Shown: positions 28,268-37,216, numbered from the stretch's first letter. The stretch is DNA of 37,948 bases from an uncultured Lachnospiraceae bacterium (GCA_947631955.1 CANRNJ010000020.1:1-37948), one strand, 5' to 3'. Notes: generated from the sequence alone by a model not told the origin. Program-made: numbers and translations.

Positions 28268-30397
28268 TTAAGTAAAGTTCAGAAAATTCTTGACGATCGG
28301 ATTCTCATAGTGCAGAATGATCGCCGACGTCGGCGGCAGAGTGATCGTAACGTTCCCTGAAACCACAGGATATTCCTTCTCTTCCGTGGAATATCCGTCG
28401 TTCGTGGTCAGTATAAGCTGCTTCATCACGCAGTCCATAGGAATCCCCAGATACCATACCGTCAATTCTTTTGTGATCTCATAATCGTTATTATTGACCA
28501 GAATGACCGATTGCGCCTGCTTTGTGAATCTGCCGTATCCGATCATGTTGTAATCGCCCATCAGGTATTTTATGGATCCGGTCAGAAATTCTTTATTTTC
28601 CTTGTGGATCCGAATGATATCTTTATGGAAATCAATCAGTTCATGATCCTCATGTCCCCACGGATAGGTGCGCCGGTTGTCCGGATCCGTAAATCCGCAG
28701 ACGCCCGCTTCATCCCCATAATATATGGTGGGTGCGCCCGGCCACGTCATCTGGATCACTACAGCCTCACGGAACACCGCTTTATTGACCCCCGAATCAG
28801 CTGCTTCCGGCCCAAGAGTGTTGGTCCTGCCGACTTTCCGGTTCGTTCTGGTCAGGAAGCGCGAGTGGTCGTGATTGGACAACTCGTTCATGGCTACCTG
28901 CAGGGACGAAGTCGTGAAATTGGCTCCGTGATGATACATGGAACCCCAGAAATTATCGGCGTTGCCGCGCAGGTCTTCCCGATAATCGTCGCTGTGCTTC
29001 TGCATCCCGGTCAAAAACCACGTCACCGGCTCCATAAAGGCATCGTAATTCATGACGGTATCCCACTCGTCGCCGTTCAGCCAATCTCTGGGACTCCCGT
29101 AGTGCTCCGCCAGAATGATCGCGTTCGGATTGGCCGTTTTGACCGCTCTGCGGAATTCTTTCCAAAAATTGTGGTTAAATTCAGGCGAATGACCCAGATC
29201 CGCCGCAACGTCCAGACGCCAGCCATCTGCGTTGTAAGGCGGAGAAACCCATTTCTTGGCAATATAAAGGACATAGTCCATTAAATGTCTTGAATTTTCA
29301 TAATTCAGCTTGGGAAGCGTGTCATGCCCCCACCAGCCGTCGTATGTACCGTTGTACGGCCACTGATTATCGTCATGGAATTGGAAATAATCGTGATACG
29401 GGCTGTCCTTCGTGATATAAGCGCCTTTCTCATATCCCTCGACGTTCTCATAGATACGTTCTTTGTCCATCCATTTGTTAAAAGAGCCGCAATGGTTGAA
29501 AACGCCGTCCAAAATGACTTTCATGCCTCTTCGGTGCGCCTCTTTAACGACCTCTGCAAAGAGTTCATTGCTGGCTTCCAGATTATCGCGGTTGGAGATC
29601 CTGTCAATGTATCTCGTGGCGCAGCGGTTTTCGGTCTGGTCCGGCGCAAGAAGCTCTCCTTCGTCATGAACGATGCGGCCGAAATGCGGATCGATATAGT
29701 CATAATCCTGAATATCATATTTATGGTTGGACGGAGAAACAAACAGCGGATTAAAATAGATCACATCCACGCCGAGGTCTTGGAGATAATCCATCTTGTC
29801 GAGCACGCCCTGAAGGTCGCCGCCGTAAAATTCCCGGACGCCCATGGCCGCCGGATACTTATTCCAATCCGTTACCCGGACCGTTTTATCCCCGATATAT
29901 TGGTACTCATTGGTCAGCACGTCATTCTTCGGGTCCCCGTTGCAGAAACGATCCACATAGATCTGATAGAAAACGGCCCCTTTCGCCCAGTCCGGCGTCT
30001 TAAAGCCCGGTATCAGCCGGAAATGATAATACTCATTGACATCTTTACAGACGCCTCTCGTATCATAGAAACAAGTGATCTTTCCCACCTGAACAACAAA
30101 ATAGTAGGTGAGCACTTCGTTTTCCAACTGTATGGAAAGAGAATAATAATCGAAATAGTTATCCGTTTCTGTCTTGAGCATGGGATGACGTTCCCCTTTA
30201 CTCACAAAAAAAACTCGATCGATATTATTCCGTTTCGTACGAAAATGTATCGTAACTTCTCCATACGCACTGGGCTCCGGCGGACATACATAATCTTCCG
30301 TCATATCCGAAAACAGCGCTCTCCGGCTGAATACCGGGCGCATGGAAGAAAGATACTGCTGATTCTTTTCTATTTTCTGAAAATGACTGATATCCAT
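28268..30397 (-). CDS. GH13 alpha-glycosidase, neopullulanase/cyclomaltodextrinase-like
   Basis: A 709-aa cytoplasmic enzyme that cleaves alpha-glucan or maltodextrin linkages. An N-terminal beta-sandwich (about 20-125) precedes the catalytic barrel (about 135-600). The four conserved GH13 regions are seen: DGVFNH (297-302), GWRLDVAAD with nucleophile Asp396, LAEHYG with acid Glu431, and ELSNHDHSR with Asp510. A C-terminal all-beta domain completes the protein. The layout resembles GH13 neopullulanases of Clostridia. GGAGG lies 13 bases before the ATG, a wide spacing. It is the first gene of a two-gene unit with GH43, behind a strong promoter. The alpha-glucan specificity sits oddly beside xylan genes; it may act on a side product or a different food source. 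Confidence 0.92.
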   Translation of the reverse strand: MDISHFQKIEKNQQYLSSMRPVFSRRALFSDMTEDYVCPPEPSAYGEVTIHFRTKRNNIDRVFFVSKGERHPMLKTETDNYFDYYSLSIQLENEVLTYYFVVQVGKITCFYDTRGVCKDVNEYYHFRLIPGFKTPDWAKGAVFYQIYVDRFCNGDPKNDVLTNEYQYIGDKTVRVTDWNKYPAAMGVREFYGGDLQGVLDKMDYLQDLGVDVIYFNPLFVSPSNHKYDIQDYDYIDPHFGRIVHDEGELLAPDQTENRCATRYIDRISNRDNLEASNELFAEVVKEAHRRGMKVILDGVFNHCGSFNKWMDKERIYENVEGYEKGAYITKDSPYHDYFQFHDDNQWPYNGTYDGWWGHDTLPKLNYENSRHLMDYVLYIAKKWVSPPYNADGWRLDVAADLGHSPEFNHNFWKEFRRAVKTANPNAIILAEHYGSPRDWLNGDEWDTVMNYDAFMEPVTWFLTGMQKHSDDYREDLRGNADNFWGSMYHHGANFTTSSLQVAMNELSNHDHSRFLTRTNRKVGRTNTLGPEAADSGVNKAVFREAVVIQMTWPGAPTIYYGDEAGVCGFTDPDNRRTYPWGHEDHELIDFHKDIIRIHKENKEFLTGSIKYLMGDYNMIGYGRFTKQAQSVILVNNNDYEITKELTVWYLGIPMDCVMKQLILTTNDGYSTEEKEYPVVSGNVTITLPPTSAIILHYENPIVKNFLNFT

Positions 30398-30434
30398 GTC
30401 GTTATATTTTCCTCCACATAACTACATATATGCT

Positions 30435-30463
30435 ATTTTAAACTATATATTGTGGATATTCAA
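30435..30463 (-). promoter_or_regulatory. Sigma-A promoter of the GH13-GH43 unit
   Basis: Minus-strand TTGAAT (30463-30458), 17 bp, TAAAAT (30440-30435). Good match, about 35-40 nt ahead of the GH13 start codon. Confidence 0.7.
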
Positions 30464-30504
30464 GGGCTTTCCGTCTGATTTGATAAGAGGACCCCCTATA
30501 ACGG

Positions 30505-30538
30505 TAAAAAAGACAGCTTATACAAACTGTCTTTTTTA
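30505..30538. terminator. Bidirectional terminator downstream of ftsH
   Basis: A perfect 12-bp stem (30505-30516 with 30527-30538) starts with an A run and ends with a T run. On the minus strand it ends the ftsH transcript, about 155 bases after the stop codon. Confidence 0.85.
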
Positions 30539-30691
30539 GAGAAGGTATTTCTTTCTTATGGGGTATAGCAAAAAACTATATAATGTATTGGGGGTTACGC
30601 AAGTATAATAGCATAGCCCATATACATCTACAATGCCAAGGATTCACAAATATTACAATTTCTGTGTTCCAATTTTGTGCACTTTTCACAA

Positions 30692-32548
30692 TCACAGCAT
30701 TGCCGCTTCGGAAGGGTCCTCCGGCTGCGGATATTCTTTGTCGAACAGCGCTTCAAACTCGGCCCTGCCGATCTTCTCTTTTTCAAGAAGCAGCGCGGCG
30801 CAGTCATGCAGGACTTTTTCCTGCTCGATGATGATCTCCTTCGCCTTCTTGTAACAATCATCGATGATGGCCTTCACTTCTCTGTCGATCTGGCCGGAGA
30901 CCTCTTCGCTGTGGTTCTTGGCATGGGCCAGATCACGGCCGATGAACACCTCGTCTTCATCGTCTTCGTAATTGATGATGCCGATATTATCAGACATACC
31001 GTACCGCGTCACCATCCTGCGGGCCTCTTTCGTCGCCTTCATAATATCGCTCTGCGCCCCTGTCGTAACATCCTGAAAAATGATCTCCTCGGCGATACGT
31101 CCTCCGAGAGATACCATGATGTCCTGCAGCATCCTGCTCTTTGTGATAAAAGATTCATCTTTTTCCGGCAGAGGCATGGTATATCCGGCCGCCCCGATGC
31201 CGGTAGGGATGATGGATACGGTATACACCGGCCCCACATCCGGGAGCACATGGAAGAGGATCGCATGTCCCGCTTCATGGTACGCCGTGATCCTTTTTTC
31301 TTTATCGGAGATCACGCGGCTCTTCTTCTCCGTACCTATGCCGACCTTGATAAAGGCTTTCTTGATGTCTGCCTGCTTCACAAATACCCGCTGGTCCATA
31401 GCGGCATTGATCGCCGCCTCGTTCAACAGATTCTCCAGATCAGCGCCCGTAAACCCGGCGGTGGTCTGCGCGATCTGTTTCAGATCCACGTCGTCCCCTA
31501 AAGGTTTATTCTTTGCATGCACTTTCAGTATGTCTTCTCTTCCTCTGACGTCCGGACGCGCCACCGCGATCTTGCGGTCGAAACGGCCCGGTCTGAGGAT
31601 CGCCGGATCCAGTATATCCACGCGGTTTGTCGCCGCCATCACGATGATGCCCTCATTGACGCCGAATCCGTCCATCTCCACCAGCAGCTGATTCAGTGTC
31701 TGCTCACGCTCGTCATGGCCGCCGCCCATGCCGGTTCCGCGCCGTCTTGCCACGGCGTCGATCTCATCGATAAAGATGATGCACGGCGCATGCTTCTTCG
31801 CTTCTGCAAACATATCGCGCACGCGGGAAGCTCCCACGCCGACGAACATCTCCACAAAATCCGACCCGGAGATGCTGAAAAAGGGCACATTTGCCTCTCC
31901 CGCTATCGCTTTGGCAAGAAGGGTCTTGCCGGTGCCCGGAGCGCCTTCCAGAAGCACGCCTTTGGGGATACGCGCGCCGACCTTTGTAAATCTGCCGGGT
32001 TCCTTCAGGAACTCCACGATCTCCTGAAGTTCTTCTTTCTCTTCCTTAAGCCCCGCAACGCCGTCCAGTTTGATCGTATTGTCGCCGCCAAGCGTCAGCT
32101 TTGCGCGGCTCCTCCCGAAGTTCATCATTTTGCCGTTGCTGCTGTTTCCGGAATTCTGCATGTTCATGATCACAAAAAAGAACACACAGACGACTACCAC
32201 GATCAGGATCGGGAAAACGCTGTTGAGAAACCAGCTTTCCTCCGGAACGTCTTCCACTCTGGGATCCAGACCATAGCTTCTGACGAACTCTTCCGCTTCC
32301 GCTACGTCCGTCACATACAGGATCTGCTCTTCCCCGTTTTTCAGAGTGATCTCCAGAGAACCGGCCTGCGTGTCTTTCTGCGGGCGTATGTTGACCGCCG
32401 CCACATCATTGTTTTCAATCTGTTTGATAAACTCTCCTCTGGTATATCCGGTATTCTGCACCTTGAACGTCCCGATCCAGACAGTAAAAAGCAGAAGCCC
32501 GATGATAATGACAAAATACAAATAAAAGCTTTTATTATTCCTGTTCAA
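30692..32548 (-). CDS. ftsH: FtsH, ATP-dependent membrane zinc protease
   Basis: A 618-aa membrane protease that degrades misfolded membrane proteins and short-lived regulators. Two membrane helices (about 8-28 and 110-130) flank a small extracytoplasmic domain. Then the AAA+ domain: Walker A GAPGTGKT (202-209), Walker B IIFIDEID (257-264) and a second region of homology with RPGRFDR (319-325). The zinc site HEAGH is at 424-428. The start is a TTG at 32546-32548: the coding frame has no ATG near the ribosome site AGAGG, which sits six bases before it. The gene lies 34 bases after hpt; tilS-hpt-ftsH is a conserved order in Firmicutes. It ends with a terminator at 30505-30538. Confidence 0.97.
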   Translation of the reverse strand: MNRNNKSFYLYFVIIIGLLLFTVWIGTFKVQNTGYTRGEFIKQIENNDVAAVNIRPQKDTQAGSLEITLKNGEEQILYVTDVAEAEEFVRSYGLDPRVEDVPEESWFLNSVFPILIVVVVCVFFFVIMNMQNSGNSSNGKMMNFGRSRAKLTLGGDNTIKLDGVAGLKEEKEELQEIVEFLKEPGRFTKVGARIPKGVLLEGAPGTGKTLLAKAIAGEANVPFFSISGSDFVEMFVGVGASRVRDMFAEAKKHAPCIIFIDEIDAVARRRGTGMGGGHDEREQTLNQLLVEMDGFGVNEGIIVMAATNRVDILDPAILRPGRFDRKIAVARPDVRGREDILKVHAKNKPLGDDVDLKQIAQTTAGFTGADLENLLNEAAINAAMDQRVFVKQADIKKAFIKVGIGTEKKSRVISDKEKRITAYHEAGHAILFHVLPDVGPVYTVSIIPTGIGAAGYTMPLPEKDESFITKSRMLQDIMVSLGGRIAEEIIFQDVTTGAQSDIMKATKEARRMVTRYGMSDNIGIINYEDDEDEVFIGRDLAHAKNHSEEVSGQIDREVKAIIDDCYKKAKEIIIEQEKVLHDCAALLLEKEKIGRAEFEALFDKEYPQPEDPSEAAML

Positions 32549-32582
32549 AGTAAACCTCTTTCATTATCCTGTACAATATTGG

Positions 32583-33107
32583 TCAATCAAATTTTACGAC
32601 GCCGATATACGGCAGATTGCGGTATTTCTGGTCATAGTCCAGACCGTAGCCTACCACGAACTCGTCGGGTATCTGGAATCCCGTATAATCCACCTTTACG
32701 TCTACCACTCTGCGGTCCGGCTTGTCAAGCAGCGTGCAGAGTTTTACATCCTTACAGCCTCTGTTCTTTAACATTTCCAGAAGATAACTCAGCGTTCTGC
32801 CGGAATCTACGATATCCTCCACCACGATCACATGTTTATCGGTTATCGATTCATCCAGATCTTTTACGATCTTGACCACTCCGCTGGATTTCGTATCCCC
32901 GCCGTAACTGGATACGGACATAAAATCCAGAGATACCGGGACCGTGATCCTTTTGGCCAGTTCGCACATAAAGAAACTGCCGCCTTTGAGAACGCATACC
33001 AAATGCACATTTTTCCCCGCGTAATCCTTGGATATCTGCTCACCGATCTGCCTGATCCTGCGGTTTACTTCTTCCTCACTCAACAATACTTCCACTCGTT
33101 CCGACAT
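32583..33107 (-). CDS. hpt: Hypoxanthine phosphoribosyltransferase
   Basis: A 174-aa cytoplasmic purine-salvage enzyme that joins hypoxanthine or guanine to PRPP. The PRPP-binding motif is VVEDIVDSGRTLS (about residues 94-106), the catalytic loop carries SVSSYGGDTKSSG (64-76), and the base-binding part ends with the typical FVVGYGLDY near 150. Length fits the family (about 180 aa). The ATG has GAGGAGGG five bases upstream and lies inside the end of tilS: the two genes overlap by 32 bases, so translation is coupled. Followed by ftsH after 34 bases. Confidence 0.97.
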   Translation of the reverse strand: MSERVEVLLSEEEVNRRIRQIGEQISKDYAGKNVHLVCVLKGGSFFMCELAKRITVPVSLDFMSVSSYGGDTKSSGVVKIVKDLDESITDKHVIVVEDIVDSGRTLSYLLEMLKNRGCKDVKLCTLLDKPDRRVVDVKVDYTGFQIPDEFVVGYGLDYDQKYRNLPYIGVVKFD

Positions 33108-34548
33108 AACGCCCTCCTCTCAGCTGTACCTGCAAGATACGCTTTGTACTCTCATCCACCTTATAACCCTGACTGATGCGGTATCCCGGAATCCACAGAA
33201 CATGGGAACCGTCCGCCAGCAAGTACATCCTGTCGCGCTGTACTCTGGGGATCTTCTCGTTGATCATATACTGTTTGACCGACTTTGTATGCATGGCGCC
33301 GTCAATCACAAGATAATCGCCCTGTTTTCTCGTGCGGAGCATCAAAGCCGTTGTTATTTTATCATAATCAAACCATTTCGTATATCTATTTTCTGGAATA
33401 TTTTGTCTATTTTCCTGTAAAAAGGCCGGTCCGTCCAACAGGGTAAAGAGAAATTCCCCTTCCTGCGGCACGCAGATCTGCGCCGGAGGCCTGACCTCAT
33501 ACCCATCCGCCGTTTCCTCTTCCGCGCCTGCCGCGTCCGCAGAATCCTCCGCGCTGCGGCTCAGATACAGCCTGTCGTACTCTTTGTATGCCGTGATCCC
33601 GTAAGGCAGCGACAAGGTCTTACTGCCCGGACTCTGCATGATCTTTACCAGATCCGCCATGTGCTGCCCCGTGATATCTTTCCTGTGCGGGATCAGACGT
33701 TCCATGCACAGCAGCAGGACCTCTTTATGGAAGACCGCATCCTCCGAGAGCAGCTTCCGGCAGGAAACGCATACGGACTCCGGCCATGGACCCTCCTGCA
33801 CACACCCGGCATAGATGCGCCGCGCCTGCTTGTCCATATAGGCTCCGGTTTCGGACAGGATGTCCGCCAGTGCGCCCATATGGGATACCGCGTCACGGCA
33901 GATCTCCTCCTCGACATAGGGCAGAATATGATGCCGTATCTTATTACGGCTGTATCCGTCCTCTTCGTTGGTGCTGTCATGACAATACTCCAGATGCTGC
34001 CCGGCAAGATATCCCTCTATTTCCGCCCGCTCCAGACACAGGATCGGGCGGATGACCGAGTCCCTGACAGGCCGGATAGAAGCCGCGCCCCGGATACCGC
34101 TCCCCCGGAAAAGGTGAAACAGCATGGTTTCCGCTCTGTCATTGGCGTTGTGCGCTACCGCAATTTTACACGCACTCTCTCCCTCCTGCTGCCCTAAAAC
34201 TTCTTCAAATGCCTTGTAGCGCAGGATCCTGCCCGCTTCTTCTTTGGACAGCTTATGATCCGAGGCATAGCCGTTCATGTCCGCCTTACGCAGACAGAAA
34301 GGGACTCCAAGCCTGCCGCACAGCCTCTCGACATACGCGGCGTCCTTTGCAGACTCCCTGCGTACACCGTGGTCCACATGCACCACGAGAAGCCGGATCG
34401 GCCTGTCTTTTGACAATCTCCACAAAATATGGAGCATACATACGGAGTCCGCTCCCCCGGATACCCCCGCCGCAATCAGATCCCCGTCTTGGATCATGTG
34501 GTATCTGTCTATGAAATTTATCACTTTCTTATAGATATTCTCCGCCAT
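33076..34548 (-). CDS. tilS: tRNA(Ile)-lysidine synthase TilS
   Basis: A 490-aa essential ATP-dependent enzyme that changes C34 of tRNA-Ile(CAU) to lysidine, so the tRNA reads AUA codons. The PP-loop (SGGADS, about residues 30-35) opens the N-terminal Rossmann-like domain, with HVDHGVR (57-63) typical of the family and AVAHNANDRAET (129-140). The C-terminal half (about 280-490) holds the substrate-binding domains TilS and TilS_C, ending in a stretch with KVDESTKRI. The ribosome site at the ATG (34548) is weak. It is flanked by spoIIE (75 bases upstream) and hpt (overlap), as in many Firmicutes. Confidence 0.95.
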   Translation of the reverse strand: MAENIYKKVINFIDRYHMIQDGDLIAAGVSGGADSVCMLHILWRLSKDRPIRLLVVHVDHGVRRESAKDAAYVERLCGRLGVPFCLRKADMNGYASDHKLSKEEAGRILRYKAFEEVLGQQEGESACKIAVAHNANDRAETMLFHLFRGSGIRGAASIRPVRDSVIRPILCLERAEIEGYLAGQHLEYCHDSTNEEDGYSRNKIRHHILPYVEEEICRDAVSHMGALADILSETGAYMDKQARRIYAGCVQEGPWPESVCVSCRKLLSEDAVFHKEVLLLCMERLIPHRKDITGQHMADLVKIMQSPGSKTLSLPYGITAYKEYDRLYLSRSAEDSADAAGAEEETADGYEVRPPAQICVPQEGEFLFTLLDGPAFLQENRQNIPENRYTKWFDYDKITTALMLRTRKQGDYLVIDGAMHTKSVKQYMINEKIPRVQRDRMYLLADGSHVLWIPGYRISQGYKVDESTKRILQVQLRGGRYVGTSGSIVE

Positions 34549-34623
34549 AGCGATCGTGCACCGTCTTATGTGAGATCCGTTGGTTTCTCATTTGCGTTCA
34601 TTATATATCATATCGGCAGAAAA

Positions 34624-35847
34624 TCAATCTTTATTCCATATTCCCATCACAAGTACCGTCATATCGTCCCGTACCTGTCCTTTGCTCTGCCTGATGCAGT
34701 ATGTCAGGATCTGGTTCGCTATCTCGTTGGGATTACGGTATTCCATCCTGCCGATGATCTCCGGCAGGACCTCCTCGCCCATTCCCTGAGAGAGCGCATC
34801 CAGCACCCCGTCGGACAGCATGATCACATAATCCCCGCTCTGAAGAGTCCTGTACAGCACTTCCGGCTCCAGTCTTTCAAAAACCCCCAGAGGAAAGTTC
34901 TGCGACGACAGCCTGTCCACCAGCCGCCCGCGCTTAATATAGGTGCAGGCCGCCCCGACTTTGATAAACTCACATTCCCCCGTATACAGGTTCAGATCGC
35001 AGAGATCCAGCGTAGACAGATTTTCTTCCTGTCCTGCTGCCGTCAGCGCCCCGTTGATCATCTGTATCGCGGATTCTTTGCAAAATCCCGCCTCCAGAAA
35101 ACGTTCCGTCAGCTCAATGACCCTCCCGGAATCACGGCACGCCTTCTCGCCCGATCCCATACCGTCAGACAAAATAACTGCCACCCGGCCGTTGTCGCTC
35201 TCCCAGAAAGAGTAATTGTCCCCGGATACTTTTTCCGATTCCCTGACGGCTTTGGCCGCTCCCGTCAGGAACTGGAACTGCGGCTCCTCCAAAAAATAGT
35301 ATGTATTCCATTCCGGCGTAAGATACAAGGGCCCGCTTTTGGCCGCGTGCAGCCGTATTCCCAAGGCGGTCGATATGTAATCGGCCACGTCTTCCGCGGA
35401 TATCCGATCCGCATCTTTCGCGCGCAGATATTTGTCGGATCCGATCCGCATAGTCAGACTGATCTCGGTATGTCCGTCTTCATGCTCCAGTTCAAAAAAA
35501 TGTTTGAGCAATATCCCCGGATCTTTGAGCAGTCTTGCCATCCGCCGGAACCGCCGCTCCCCCATAGGGCGGTACACATACGTTTCTTTCGCTACCTGAG
35601 TCAGAATGTGCGCCATCTCTTTGAGGTGCTCTGCGAGGAGGCCCTGATTTTCCTGAAGTCTGCGCTGCCATAGATAATCCTGCCGGTTATACGGATCGGA
35701 CCGGTCCCGCTCCTCAAATTCTTCTTCCTCTTCAAACAGATCCGCCAGATCCCGAAATGACTCCGCATAATTCAAAAGCCTCTGCCTGCCGTATTCGGGT
35801 ATAATGGTTATTCTGTTGTTATCTCTGACATCCGCCTGTTTTCTCAT
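34624..35847 (-). CDS. spoIIE: SpoIIE-like PP2C phosphatase lacking the membrane domain
   Basis: A 407-aa cytoplasmic serine phosphatase. In sporulating Firmicutes SpoIIE dephosphorylates the anti-anti-sigma factor SpoIIAA and switches on sigma-F in the forespore; full-length SpoIIE (about 800 aa) carries about ten membrane helices ahead of the enzyme. This one has no hydrophobic segment. Its N-terminal part (about 15-190) is charged and helical, with an acidic EEEEEFEE run. The PP2C domain (about 190-405) is intact: VAVILSDGMGSGEKA (DGMGSG), VIMLSDGV and VRDDMTVLV. The start at 35847 is fixed by GGGAGG just upstream; an earlier frame start lacks a site. The gene lies between divIC and tilS, the standard spoIIE place, so it is most likely a shortened SpoIIE. 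Confidence 0.85.
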   Translation of the reverse strand: MRKQADVRDNNRITIIPEYGRQRLLNYAESFRDLADLFEEEEEFEERDRSDPYNRQDYLWQRRLQENQGLLAEHLKEMAHILTQVAKETYVYRPMGERRFRRMARLLKDPGILLKHFFELEHEDGHTEISLTMRIGSDKYLRAKDADRISAEDVADYISTALGIRLHAAKSGPLYLTPEWNTYYFLEEPQFQFLTGAAKAVRESEKVSGDNYSFWESDNGRVAVILSDGMGSGEKACRDSGRVIELTERFLEAGFCKESAIQMINGALTAAGQEENLSTLDLCDLNLYTGECEFIKVGAACTYIKRGRLVDRLSSQNFPLGVFERLEPEVLYRTLQSGDYVIMLSDGVLDALSQGMGEEVLPEIIGRMEYRNPNEIANQILTYCIRQSKGQVRDDMTVLVMGIWNKD

Positions 35848-35950
35848 GACGCCCTCCCATCTGCCGCAGCCGTCCTCCAAATCGTTTCTTCGGACGATTT
35901 TTTTTGGTCAATATTCAATATATGAGAGGGTTGTCCGATTTATTACCATG

Positions 35951-35988
35951 AAAAAAGCAGATTCCGGAACTTTATCCAAAACCTGCTT
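35951..35988 (-). terminator. Terminator of the divIC transcript
   Basis: On the minus strand a stem of about 14 pairs including a few G-U pairs (35988-35975 with 35968-35955, 6-nt loop), followed by TTTTTT. The TAA of divIC lies in the foot of the stem. It isolates spoIIE from the upstream genes, so spoIIE should have its own promoter. Confidence 0.8.
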
Positions 35989-36292
35989 AGTTTTCATCCT
36001 TGAATATAATCTCTCCGTCATACACGAGCCCAAGCTTTTCTTTGGCGACTTCCTCTACATATTTCTTGGTCTGCGTGTATTTCTCATACTCCGCGATCTC
36101 TTCCGATCTTGCTTCTTCCTCCGCGATATCCTGCATCAGGACTTCTTCTCTTGCCATGTAAGCGGCCCGCTGCTGTTTGAGTTCCACACTTTTTACCGCG
36201 ACTACGATCAGCATCATTAAGACAACTGTAACGGCTAAAAGCATGCCCATTTTATTCTGGCGCTTTTTACGATATGCTGCTTTTTTTGCCAT
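35987..36292 (-). CDS. divIC: Septum formation initiator protein, DivIC/FtsB family
   Basis: A 101-aa single-pass membrane protein of the division machinery. A basic cytoplasmic N-terminus (MAKKAAYRKKRQNK) is followed by a membrane helix (about 15-33), then a coiled coil (about 35-75) rich in Glu and Ala, and a conserved-type end (A-K-E-K-L-G-L-V-x-x-G-E-I, about 82-95) typical of the DivIC/FtsB family. It acts with FtsL and DivIB/FtsQ at the septum. It sits between yabQ and spoIIE, the usual order, and its stop codon lies inside a terminator. It may also be transcribed with yabPQ during sporulation. Confidence 0.9.
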   Translation of the reverse strand: MAKKAAYRKKRQNKMGMLLAVTVVLMMLIVVAVKSVELKQQRAAYMAREEVLMQDIAEEEARSEEIAEYEKYTQTKKYVEEVAKEKLGLVYDGEIIFKDEN

Positions 36293-36324
36293 GCCGTTAA
36301 TGATACCCCTCTTTCGATCCTCCG

Positions 36325-36813
36325 TTATTGTTTACATAAAACCATTCTAAGTGTTTTTATGCAAACCGTCAACCGCTTTTTAAGAAATTCCATAACTTTT
36401 TTTAATTTTTTTGCAGTCAATCGAACAAACCTTCGAACCGCGGAAAACAGGCATTTTAACGGTTTTAGCACAATTTGTATGATACGGATTATGAACCACA
36501 TTATCTTGTGGATATATGTTGACATAATGTTTACAAACCTGTTTTTAATGGCCAGCTTATAGAAAACCATTCCGAGCGCCGCTCCCATAACGGCAAACCA
36601 TCTCAGAACGCCGCTGTTCTCCTTGTAAAGCATATAAAACACGCCGATCCCGCACACAAACCAGTACAAAAGGTCTTCTGCGGACGTCAATAAGCGGCCG
36701 TGCCTGACCAATCTCCTGAAGATCAATATCCAGTCATACGCAAACGTAATGATCAGGCCCATAACGATGGAATGAAGAAAAAAGGTAACTTCCTGAACAA
36801 TATTCTGGCTCAT
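36325..36813 (-). CDS. yabQ: Spore cortex biosynthesis protein YabQ
   Basis: A 162-aa membrane protein needed for the spore cortex in B. subtilis, where it is made in the mother cell under sigma-E. The N-terminal half has about three hydrophobic segments (about 8-32, 46-63 and 68-86), including the family-like ITFAYDWILIFRRL start. The second half is basic and amphipathic (Lys/Arg-rich, about 110-162). Length and helix order match YabQ of Clostridia. AAGG lies nine bases before the ATG. It follows yabP by 23 bases, and the two are almost certainly cotranscribed from the sigma-E promoter at 37188-37216. Confidence 0.9.
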   Translation of the reverse strand: MSQNIVQEVTFFLHSIVMGLIITFAYDWILIFRRLVRHGRLLTSAEDLLYWFVCGIGVFYMLYKENSGVLRWFAVMGAALGMVFYKLAIKNRFVNIMSTYIHKIMWFIIRIIQIVLKPLKCLFSAVRRFVRLTAKKLKKVMEFLKKRLTVCIKTLRMVLCKQ

Positions 36814-36836
36814 GACATACGACCTTCCTGCAAGCG

Positions 36837-37127
36837 CTACTTAAACAATCTGGCAATCAGCGATTCGCCCTTCGACCCGTATCCCGCGTTCTCCGAATAG
36901 GTAAAACTGTCGATGCGTCCATCCACATCCACTTCTCCTTTATCCAAAGACAAACGGCTGACATGCAGCTCGTTCCCTTTGATCATAAGCATCCCCTGTT
37001 CGGTTTCCAGAAGGATCTCATTGACGTCAAAGGACAGCACATCGTTCACGCCGCTTATGGTACATGTCCTTCTGTCGGTCAGCATCAGTTTGTGGGATCT
37101 TTTACCCGCATTGTTCAGATCTTCCAT
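36837..37127 (-). CDS. yabP: Sporulation protein YabP
   Basis: A 96-aa cytoplasmic protein of the YabP/YqfC family; in B. subtilis yabP is a sigma-E-dependent sporulation gene next to yabQ, with an unclear molecular role. The family pattern is visible: HKLMLTDRRTCTISGV near the start, then the VLSFDVNEILLETEQGMLMIKG block (about 29-50) and HVSRLSLDKGEVDVDGRID (about 54-72). The start is the ATG at 37127 because GGGGG lies eight bases upstream; an ATG six bases earlier overlaps it. The gene follows a strong sigma-E-type promoter. Confidence 0.92.
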   Translation of the reverse strand: MEDLNNAGKRSHKLMLTDRRTCTISGVNDVLSFDVNEILLETEQGMLMIKGNELHVSRLSLDKGEVDVDGRIDSFTYSENAGYGSKGESLIARLFK

Positions 37128-37187
37128 ATACATCACCCCCGGACTTTTGTTGCCTTCAACCGCCGTATCTCGTTATACCGCTTGTTA

Positions 37188-37216
37188 AATGTATGCAGAA
37201 TCCTCCGGGAATATGC
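37188..37216 (-). promoter_or_regulatory. Sigma-E-type sporulation promoter of yabPQ
   Basis: Minus-strand GCATATT (37216-37210), 14 bp, CATACATT (37195-37188). This fits the B. subtilis sigma-E consensus (K-M-ATATT, N14-15, CATACA-H-T) at every fixed position. The start codon of yabP is about 60 bases downstream. Confidence 0.8.

Noticed and set aside
35886..35911. Hairpin AAATCGT...ACGATTT followed by T on the plus strand, upstream of spoIIE
   Set aside because: The T run is on the plus strand, where no gene ends nearby; on the minus strand (the coding strand) only a short T stretch follows. It may be leader structure but is not listed as a terminator.
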